This document shows positions 56,508-64,000 of a stretch of 64,000 nt of DNA, piece by piece. The notes beneath the pieces were generated by a model that ran no database searches, was not told where the DNA came from, and saw nothing but the letters and a program-made list of their open reading frames with translations. The stretch spans positions 1,178,001 to 1,242,000 of the forward strand of contig WSQC01000002.1 in assembly GCA_013248845.1 (NCBI GenBank), given 5' to 3'. The DNA comes from Passalora sequoiae. Its lineage: Eukaryota > Ascomycota > Dothideomycetes > Mycosphaerellales > Mycosphaerellaceae. How positions within the stretch are numbered: position 1 is the stretch's first letter; the number at the start of each line of letters is the position of its first letter. Made by a program: the position numbers and the translations under genes.

Positions 56508-56903
56508 CTAGCTTCCATAGTTTCGTGTTAAAGCAATCCATAGAGCTGTTTCGCCTTTAGCCAAAGCAGATGATCGAGTGCATAGTGAGCGTACCAGTCC
56601 TTTACGATTCTCTAAAATTACGCACAAGCTCGAAACTCTCGAATGCAGCACGGCAAATTCTGCCCGGTAACCACAAAGCTTCCTCTCGAACTTCCTAATA
56701 TCCCCTCGGTCACGGTCTCGAATGTGAACAGGGCACTCGTCAGGTTCCGGTAAGAAATCGTACTCTCGAGTCAGCTGTATCAGGCCCTCAGTATTCGAGA
56801 TTAATTTCATCTTGGCGTCGTTTGCCAACTCCTCAATACCAAGCCGTCGATTTTGGTTTAGTGTGCAGGTGCAACTCAGCCAGACCAAGTCTCGAAGCCA
56901 CAT
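56508..56903 (-). CDS. Possible partial or broken gene, BTB-like segment
   Basis: A 131-codon frame. The stretch RRLGIEELANDAKMKLISNT resembles the helix that follows BTB domains in fungal proteins, and the following DFLPEPDECPVHIRDRDRGD and FERKLCGYRAEFAVLHSR look like folded protein. No clear start upstream could be joined: a GTAAGC donor near 56930 could link to an acceptor near 56834 and extend the gene upward. It might belong to the same locus as the 55818-56325 exons. Low confidence. Confidence 0.35.
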   Translation of the reverse strand: MWLRDLVWLSCTCTLNQNRRLGIEELANDAKMKLISNTEGLIQLTREYDFLPEPDECPVHIRDRDRGDIRKFERKLCGYRAEFAVLHSRVSSLCVILENRKGLVRSLCTRSSALAKGETALWIALTRNYGS

Positions 56904-57206
56904 TCATCAAGTTGCCGATCACGGCGCTTACGTGACCAGGTTCACGTCGAGTAGTGTTGGAGTGTATGCGACGCATTCACCGATAGCTTCCCCTAACAGA
57001 ACACCGGGCTCGCAGGTAGTAATGACTCATGCCACCGGCAAGTATTCGAGCTGACCGAGACATGGCTCGTTCGTGATGAAATTTGAGATGTGCACTGTGC
57101 ACAAGTATCAGTGCAGAACAGCCCTCAAGTGGCTGACGTACGTGAAGCGATCATGCTCCTACGATACGCCATATATACAGCCTTAGCAGATACGAGTCAA
57201 TACCGT

Positions 57207-57782
57207 TCATGCTTGCCTTTCCTTCTCCTCCATCTTCCGCCTCGCCGCCAGAATCATGTCCTCCCTCCTCTTCTTCAACGCATCAGCTCTCGCATTCTTA
57301 TCTGCACTCCACGCTCCTCTCTTCTGCTCCTCACTCGGCACAGGCTCCTTTCCCTTTCCACTAACCCGACTCTGCAGCCCATACCTCGTGATCAGATCCG
57401 GCTGCCCAGGTGTTTTCTTGCTCCCACTAGTCGTCCCAGTCGAGCTCGATGCATTCGCGACAGGCGCAGGTATGTTCGGTTGGAAGCTCGGTGGTGGGTT
57501 CTCCAGACCTCTCCCACCTAGCACTCGCTCCATTGTTGCTTCCACGTTACCGCCATTTCTTTGCAGGTCCCAGGCTATGCTTCGGCGATCTAGCTGCGGG
57601 AACACTGCGGAAACTGCCTCTATCTTGGCGGGGTCTACTTGTCGTGATGATGAAGCGGTTGCGCCTGTGCCGCCGGTGGCTGAGGATGGTTTGCTCATGA
57701 ACCATCGGACCGCTAGAAAGCCGACGATTGCTACGGCCACGATCTGTGGTATGTTGATTGAGGTTTGCGAGTCGTTCGCCAT
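57207..57782 (-). CDS. Cue1-like ER membrane protein with CUE domain
   Basis: A single exon of 191 residues starting MANDSQTSIN. One N-terminal transmembrane helix, IPQIVAVAIVGFLAVRWF (about residues 11-28), is followed by a CUE domain at about residues 48-90 (VFPQLDRRSIAWDLQRNGGN and VEATMERVL). The remainder is basic and disordered, ending in a Lys/Arg/Glu helix (KKRREDMILAARRKMEEKE). This fits the Cue1 class, which recruits the ubiquitin-conjugating enzyme Ubc7 to the ER membrane for ER-associated degradation. The yeast gene is longer; this compact form is common in filamentous ascomycetes. Confidence 0.85.
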   Translation of the reverse strand: MANDSQTSINIPQIVAVAIVGFLAVRWFMSKPSSATGGTGATASSSRQVDPAKIEAVSAVFPQLDRRSIAWDLQRNGGNVEATMERVLGGRGLENPPPSFQPNIPAPVANASSSTGTTSGSKKTPGQPDLITRYGLQSRVSGKGKEPVPSEEQKRGAWSADKNARADALKKRREDMILAARRKMEEKERQA

Positions 57783-59075
57783 GTTCGCGAAGGGAATATG
57801 CGGTGATCGTGTTCGCGGAGACTTGTGATTCTTAGGTGGCAGGAATGTGAATGGTCGTTGTTGGATGCAGGCTGCTAAAGGACATCATCGTCAACGGCGG
57901 CGCCAGCGAGTGGAAGCCGCGGTCGGCAATCCGCGCGTGCACGTGCCCCAGATTTCGGCAAGATCTCCACCTCAGCACTTCACTTTCTTCAGGAATCCAA
58001 ACCATTCTCGACATTCCGAGCACGTAGCGACGCAGCGCCTGGCGCCGATCACGAACGAAGCTCGTTGAATTGCCCTTGTGCAATCTTTGATCTTATTGAT
58101 AACGTTCGCCCTGTCTGTCATCCAGAAACATTATGGGTACCCGCTACCACTTTCTAGCGTGGCCCGATACCTAGTATAGTACAATGGCCTGATCTGGCAG
58201 AGACAGCAGCATGGGGAGGGTGCTGCCACGTACAGGGCAGTGATCGGGGTCTGGTATCACTAGTTCTGACGCAGCCGTCGAGATTCTACGACATCATAAT
58301 ACACTTCCAGCAAGTACCTCTCGACCCGTGCGCAAGCGCTCTGTACGCATACAAAGTTCGAGGCTGGCTACCTATCTGCGTAAGCGACCTGTGGACTGTG
58401 TTTCAACGGTCGGACATGCTTCGTGCAGCTGTCAAACAACCTCTGTGGCTTCGGGAGTTGCCAGAAGCAGTGCGCGCCAGCAGCCTGGGTCGTTCATGCA
58501 CTTTTAATGAGGCAGCGGCGCGATATACCGCCGGTCAGTTCTGATCAAAGGTCTGTGGTTGTTTCGAGCTGCAAAGCCGAAGCACGACATAACTTGCTCG
58601 ACATCAGCCGTGAGCGCAAGATTTTCACAAGCAGATCCCGCCGCAGGAATGTCCGACACCTCGGACACATGTACTTGCCTTCTATATATCTACGCGGATC
58701 TTCACATGTTGATACGACGGTGAACAAAGAAAGTGAATAAAGAACACCCCGGACTGGGCCGTGCTCCGATAGCCTCACGTATATGCATCGCTTACAGATC
58801 CCACAACTTCAGCTCTCCAAGCCTTTCCGCGCTACAGCATGCTCGCAGCCACCGTATTGCTCATCATGTAGCCGCGACAGCTTGTAGTACCGAAGCCAAT
58901 TCCCCAAGGCGCTGAGCCAAGTCCGAGACAAAGGCCACGAGAGACATATAAACTCGTTACTTCTGCTGACCATATTGACTTTCATCCCAGCAATACTCAG
59001 GTAACACTGACTGATTGTTTCTTGACACAACAATCAGCCATATTCAATACCGCACTCGCTTCGCCGACAACAACA
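57783..59075. other. Intergenic region
   Basis: About 1.3 kb between the Cue1-like start (minus) and the next plus-strand gene. It contains divergent promoters. Frames here lack motifs. Confidence 0.4.
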
Positions 59076-59411
59076 ATGTCCCACGTTTCCAGCGTCACGG
59101 TCTCCTGCGATGCAGGCTACACCTTCATCGTCGAAGCCCGCTTCCCGTCGGGCGACGCCTTGAACCTCGGCCACACCTCACCGAGCCAGTCCACCAACAC
59201 CGTCTTCCAGACCGCCGACAAGAAAGGTGACACCTTCGAGATCTGGGCCGGAGGCGCTGGCGTCGTTGATCGCTGGGGTTTCGACAGTCCCATCAAAGCT
59301 GGTGATGAGTACTACGTCTACGACCCGGACTCTGCTGGAAAGCTCAAGATCGTGGGAAGGGGACAGGCTGGAAGCAAGCCACTCGTCAAGGTTGTCTATG
59401 GCTGCTCCTAG
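59076..59411 (+). CDS. Orphan 111-aa protein
   Basis: A single-exon frame from MSHVSSVTVS (open further to 59022). The protein is small, apparently beta-rich, with GDTFEIWAGGAGVVDRWGFD and EYYVYDPDSAGKLKIVGRGQ. The start gives no signal peptide, so it is probably cytosolic. Only two cysteines are present (CDAGYTF and the C-terminal YGCS). I do not recognise the family. The even codon use and absence of internal stops support a real gene. It could be a lineage-specific small protein. Confidence 0.6.
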   Translation: MSHVSSVTVSCDAGYTFIVEARFPSGDALNLGHTSPSQSTNTVFQTADKKGDTFEIWAGGAGVVDRWGFDSPIKAGDEYYVYDPDSAGKLKIVGRGQAGSKPLVKVVYGCS

Positions 59412-59836
59412 GCAGATGGAGGTGGGCATGTGTATCAAAGTTCGCTCGCGTTAGATTTTCCTTGGCACGCTCCTTCTATTGATCATGGCCTGGTTGATAG
59501 CTCCTTAGATATATGGTAAATCTGTAATGCTTTACGTCGCTGCGTCACTGTCGCCCTCTTTTATGGAATTATCGGCATTGGGCTGGTTTTCACGGATCTT
59601 CTGTTTGCTTCTGAAATTGGCAACGGGTACAGCTGTCGTGCATTGCAGGTCGCGTTGGTGATCGATAGCAGTGCTTTGCTCTGCGTCCAAGTGAAGCGCA
59701 TAGACTATGATCCAACGGGCAAGATGATTGTGTATAGAGAGCCACGACAATGCGCCTCGTGACTACTTTCACTGGATCTGCACCCTCGAGACCTTCGAGG
59801 AGAACAACAAGTCACTCAAGTGCGACTGCTGTCCAA
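59412..59836. other. Short intergenic region
   Basis: About 425 bp with no recognisable gene; it lies between two stops facing each other. Confidence 0.35.
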
Positions 59837-60271
59837 TCACTTGCTGCCATTCTCAATCAATGGACGCGATAAGTTCCAACACTCCTTGTCCGCCTTCTCA
59901 ATCTCATGCCTCACCATACAAGTCTGTTGCTGCAACCCCTTAATGTTCTTGACATAAGTCTCCGCCTGAGCCGTCCCAAACAGCTTGCCCTTAGCAGGCT
60001 TCACAGGAGCATGCACTGCCATCTCATCCAGAGTCCGTCCCAATGACGCGATACCCAAGCTATCGTGAGTTAGTTCATATTCTTCATTCCCGACACATCT
60101 GATCATTTCCAGTCTCGGGTTGGGCTCTTCCTAGTTTGCAAGATGTAAGGCAACCGGCTTGTCTTGGCGTGGCACATGGGATGTCGACGCACCATTACCA
60201 TCGCCATTGAGAGAAAATGTGTGATGTGATGTCAATTCGGCGGCATGAACGAAGAATGATGGGAGGCTCAT
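59837..60271 (-). pseudogene. Possible small gene interrupted by TAG
   Basis: An in-frame reading from ATG at 60271 (MSLPSFFVHAAELTSHHTF) to the stop at 59837 is interrupted once by TAG at 60133-60131. After the TAG the frame continues EEPNPRLEMIRC and then LGIASLGRTLDEMAVHAPVK. No clean intron removes the TAG: GTAATG and GTGCCA donors give a wrong phase or weak splice sites. An ACTAAC branch with a GATAG acceptor at about 60060 suggests the downstream part may instead be the last exon of a spliced gene. I do not know the family. Confidence 0.3.
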
Positions 60272-60601
60272 CAGTCATCGGGCAGAGCAGGCTTTAACTC
60301 ATTAGTAGCGCCAGGGTTTGTTCCTTGCCGGGACACAAGAGACAGAATATTCAAAGTTTTCACCTTTGCTCGACCACCTTTCCTTACCTTTGGAAGTGTC
60401 CCTCCCTCATCGCCTCCGCCGACCGACCGACCAATCCACATCCAACCCTCCCACGACTCATACACACACGCTTGTCAACGCAATGGCAGTCAACCCACAC
60501 GTAGGTAGTAGCTATCATACCTGATGCACCAACCTCGTGCATGAATGACGGGGCATCTAACGAAACGCTTCCTTCTTTCCTCCCATCCTTCTTCAGAAAC
60601 T

Positions 60602-60625
60602 CACACACACACACACACACACACA
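60602..60625 (+). repeat. (CA)12 microsatellite
   Basis: Twelve uninterrupted CA dinucleotides, followed by other C/T-rich low-complexity sequence. It lies in the intergenic region before the antiporter gene. Length polymorphism between strains is likely. Confidence 0.95.
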
Positions 60626-61121
60626 GCACGCCCTTCCCTCCTTTTCCCATAGCTAGCTGCCCTGTAGTACCCAGCTGCACACTCCGTGAGACACGACAGA
60701 TAGGAACGAAAAACCAAAAAAAAAATAAATCTTAGACGGTCGAGTGGCTACAAACCAAACCAAAAAAAAGAAGCTAGCCCCGGAGTTAATTGTTGAAACT
60801 TCAAGTTGGCATTGTATGTGTATGGCTCCACATTCTTTCCGGAGAAGCTCGACAATGGCTCTTGAGGGGGGTTTTGTCCCCAAAGAGAACAGTGCTAGAT
60901 CTCTGCTAAAAAGATGTTGCCATGTCACGTTGTTCTCGGCAATTGGAAACGCGGGAGAGCTCGAAAATTGCGTGCAAATGATGCACGACTTATTACAGAG
61001 CAGTCGTTGATGCGTATGATGATCACATCAGATAGAAATTGATCTGCATAGGCCAAGCAAGGCTTTCTTATGTTCAAACCACAAGTACCCTATAATACTC
61101 CACGACACCATCGCTCGTTCA

Positions 61122-61140
61122 CTCGCTCGCTCGCTCGCTC
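61122..61140 (+). repeat. CTCG tetranucleotide run
   Basis: Nearly five copies of CTCG downstream of the antiporter stop. A simple repeat likely to vary between isolates. Confidence 0.85.
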
Positions 61141-61233
61141 TATCACTGCCAGCACCAGAAGTAAAAAATCTCCCCTTCCAGCTCAGTCCAGCTGACCCAC
61201 ACACCCGTCTTCGCAGCACACTCACTTCCATCC

Positions 61234-62855
61234 TCAGCCAATAAAGACCCTCGTCATCTCGCGCGCAGGCTCGCTTGACGAAACTGCCGCCGCCGCCGCA
61301 GCAGCAGTGGCATTCAAAGTTTCAGCGCTCGAGGTACCACCATCAGACAAAGGGTCAGGATAGTACCAAGCAGACACGGCGATGAGTGCATAGACCATGA
61401 CACACAAAGCTCCCTCCAAGTAATCGCTCTTTTCGTCTCTAAGGAAATTGCCGACGACTATGATGGCAAGGATGAGGACCACGGCGTCGAACAGTTCAAA
61501 ATTAAGGCTCATGTCGTAGCCGAGGCCCCAGCCGACGAAGACGACGATCGGAGTGTTGAGCAGAGCAGTCTGGATGCTGGCGCCGAGGACGTGGCTGAGT
61601 GCAAAGTTCATCTGGTTGTCGTAGGCTTCGTCGACGGCAGTGATGTGTTCGGCTGCCTTCTCCACGACCGGGATGAGGATCAAACCGACAAAGGCATCTG
61701 AGATGCCCCGCTCGTGCACCATGAAATGGATCTCTTTGACGAGAAAGACGGCCATGAAGCTGACAAACATAAGGGCGAGCGACAGGGCAAAAATGCTCTC
61801 AAAGAGTGTGAGCTTCGGTTTAGCCAGATCCTTGTGTCGGTCGTGGTCACGCTCTTCGTCGGCTTCCAGGATGTCTTCGTACAATCCGTGATGGCTTCGA
61901 GCTTGGAAGAAGACGTAGAAGGCGAAAGCGACGACCAGGATGATGGCGCAGGCGTGGGAGATCTTGAGCGCCTCCCGTTCCGCTGGAGACTCTCCGTCGC
62001 CTCCCCCTAGGCGACTGTACAGTGTGTTGTAGTAGACGGTCGGGATGACCAGAGCCATCCCAGCGACGAGCATCAGATTAGAACCCACTTCGGAGATGGC
62101 TTCATGGAAAGTCTGTTGCGGGTGGAAGATGCCTCCGACGAAGAAACACAGACCTAGCATTGGTTAGTCAATCGCATTCCTCGCCGCTTCACATTGAACA
62201 TACCCAAACACAGCAGCAAATTTGCCAAGATGGAGCCCAAGATGGCCGCACGAATGACGGGCACATTATCATTTCCACCTTGCACGATCAGGACAGTAAA
62301 CAGGATAATCTCAACAATGGAGCCAAAAGTCGTCTCCAGCATGACACCGGCAACTTTGGGAATCTTCCTCGCCAATTCTTGACCGGCAAAACCGACCAAG
62401 TTCGCGGCTGGCACCATTCCTATGTAGGAGCAAATGAAGACCCATAGTTGGTATTGCGGGAAGTGGAAGTAGAAGATCAGAGCGGCGAGGGTAAAGGGCC
62501 AGAGCAAATTGGTCCATTTACTGGCGCCGCACGAAGAGCGCCAGATGATCTTGAAGAAGTGCACCGGGTGAAACCAGCTCCGGCCACTCTCGCCGTCGGG
62601 CTGAATGCCTTTGGTGACTCGGTGTCCTTGGCTGTTGATCTGGTGTCCGTCGCTGTTGTATCGCGGTAGCTCTTTCGGTTGCTTGGCATTGCTGTAGCCG
62701 TCCACGCTGCCCTTTTCCTGATCGACGGTTCCATCGACGGCATCGGGTTCGTGATGATCGATGGTGTCGGGATGTGCGTCCTTTCGGCGGAAGACTTTGG
62801 TATGCGATCTGCGCCAGCTCGCGCGGTGACTGTGATTGTGTTCTCTGCTGCTCAT
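61234..62855 (-). CDS. Vacuolar Ca2+/H+ exchanger (CAX family)
   Basis: Two exons (62855-62204 and 62153-61234) encode about 523 residues; an upstream start MGRSDIMSSREHN at 62873 would add six. The 50-nt intron (donor GTATGT, branch GACTAAC, acceptor GCTAG) joins LLLCLG to LCFFVGG. A hydrophilic, His-rich N-terminus of about 130 residues is followed by about 11 hydrophobic segments. The two alpha repeats of the CAX family are seen: GVMLETTFGSIVEIILFTVL and ILIPVVEKAAEHITAV followed by ALSHVLGASIQTALLNTP. An acidic linker (EADEERDHDRHKD) lies between. It exchanges cytosolic Ca2+ for vacuolar protons. The second repeat has VEKAAEH where most members have a GNAAEH, a small variation at the ion-binding site. 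Confidence 0.92.
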
Positions 62856-62873
62856 GATGTCGGAGCGGCCCAT

Positions 62874-63906
62874 GCGGCATGTACAGATGCGGAGGCGGAG
62901 GTGTGGAGGAGGGAAGTCTGTTTCGAGTCGTAATGATATAGGGAGTGTTTGGTAGTCACGGGTGGTGTGCGGGTGGCTGTGAAGTGTCAATGCGTCCACA
63001 TATGGTGGTCAGATCACAGGTGGGTAGGAAATGCTAGTAGAAGATCATATGGGTGATGTTATTGAGAAGAGAGGAGACATTTCCTACACGACGGTGGTGA
63101 CAGCAAGTAGCAATAGTAGATGAGGTCAGTCAAGATGTACTACCAGTAGCTTGTCCAGCCGTTTCCTTGTTTGCGTTGTGCCAAGTTGTTGCTGTTGCCC
63201 CAAAAACGAATCACAAGAGGACAGCGGATGCACTTAGGAGAAGTTTGTTTCACCCAAGTCACTTTCATGCTAGTGGTAGCCACCTTCATCCCACTGTCAC
63301 CGTCACTGTCACTTTGTTTGACTGTGCCACGCCCCGGCTACTACTTTACCTAGTACGAGCCACGAGCCACGCCATGTCCGGACGCTTCCCCGAGATGGCG
63401 CTAGCTTCGTGTGTATATACGTATATTGATATATATTTATATACATATTTATATACATCTACATCTCTCTTCCCGTCTTTTACACACATCTCAACACTCA
63501 AAGCAACGTGTCATGTTCTCTTGATAGTCCTGTGACTTCCGCAGACGCCCGTTTCGTGTTTCACCAGCCTGCACTACATCATGCCACAGCTCTCCCAGGA
63601 TGCATCATGATAGCTGCATCGCCCAGCCACGATAAGCCGTGCTTCGTTGGCACGCATGAAGCTTGTAGCACAGCCACAACAGTGTGAATCTCCTTTCTAC
63701 CTGGCCGTCGTAATAATCCTCGTTGATCAACACCGTCTAGGCATGGAACATCGGAGGGATCAGAAGAACCAATCATCTTCCAGCTGAGCTCTAAACCAAT
63801 ATTGACAAACCCGCAATCAACCTCAAGTAAAATCAAGTAATTGAACTCGAACAGCGCGCACGTGATGCTTCAACTCTCGAATCGACATTGACAGATTGAT
63901 GCAACA
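62874..63906. other. Divergent promoter region
   Basis: About 1 kb between the antiporter (minus) and the GDSL gene (plus). It holds a TA-rich stretch near 63413-63462 (TATATA repeats). No gene is called. Confidence 0.45.
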
Positions 63907-64000
63907 ATGGCCTCCCTGACACCCCACCACAATGGCCAACTCCGCATCCTAGCATTCGGGGACTCCCTCACAGAAGGCTACACCGACTGGGGCCTCCAGT
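63907..64000 (+). CDS. GDSL/SGNH hydrolase, N-terminus only
   Basis: The start ATG at 63907 is followed by MASLTPHHNGQLRILAFGDS and LTEGYTDWGLQ, containing the GDSL motif whose serine is the nucleophile of this lipase/esterase family. The gene runs off the window after 31 codons. No signal peptide is seen, so a cytosolic esterase is more likely than a secreted lipase. Confidence 0.75.
   Translation, partial: MASLTPHHNGQLRILAFGDSLTEGYTDWGLQ

Larger units (their letters stand above)
60272..61233. other. Low-complexity intergenic region
   Basis: About 960 bp including the CA repeat, A-rich runs near 60710-60730 and 60765-60775 and a CTCG tetranucleotide run. The right part holds the 3' flank of the antiporter gene. 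No gene is called. Confidence 0.45.

Overview
This window looks like nuclear DNA of a filamentous ascomycete (Pezizomycotina), probably a dothideomycete of the Mycosphaerellales/Capnodiales type. The introns are short (about 48-140 nt), with GTRNGT donors, CTAAC/CTGAC branch motifs and AG acceptors. There are no operons or Shine-Dalgarno sites. The genes found belong to ascomycete families: a Hos3 deacetylase, an LSD1 demethylase with an HMG box, Ntr2, a siderophore MFS transporter, and small dothideomycete-type proteins. The class-level placement is inference. All exon structures were worked out by hand from splice signals and reading frame.

Positions 1-14.1 kb, left to right: a 441-aa orphan; an Upf1-like SF1 helicase whose N-terminal part seems related to that orphan; a divergent low-complexity Arg/Glu/Ser-rich protein; an arrestin-like-sized hypothetical gene with an in-frame TAG; and an LSD1/KdmA demethylase with a GC-AG intron directly after its predicted catalytic lysine codon. 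Positions 15.8-24.2 kb are a minus-strand run: Ntr2-like splicing factor, acyl-CoA-binding protein, Hos3-type histone deacetylase and a small putative mitochondrial protein. Positions 25.9-30.6 kb on the plus strand hold an intracellular LysM protein and the succinate dehydrogenase flavoprotein.

Positions 30.9-36.2 kb hold a small F-box-like or structural dothideomycete protein, an NTF2/SnoaL-like small protein and a siderophore transporter with a near-consensus GATA (SreA-type) site upstream. Positions 36.7-44.2 kb contain three same-strand C2H2 zinc-finger genes that look like one tandemly duplicated family. A gene-poor stretch follows to 47.6 kb. Then come a second NTF2/SnoaL-like gene, a tail-to-tail hypothetical gene, a tRNA-Arg(CCT)-like locus with an intron, an amidase, an MDR-family oxidoreductase, pieces of one or two unresolved minus-strand genes, a Cue1-like ER protein, a 111-aa orphan, a vacuolar Ca2+/H+ antiporter and the first 31 codons of a GDSL hydrolase cut by the window end.

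Most genes are ordinary housekeeping or regulatory genes. I saw no secondary-metabolite cluster, recognisable transposon or CRISPR-like array. The most unusual observations are the C2H2 gene cluster, the helicase/orphan pair, the GC-AG intron of the demethylase, the in-frame TAG gene and the poorly paired tRNA acceptor stem.
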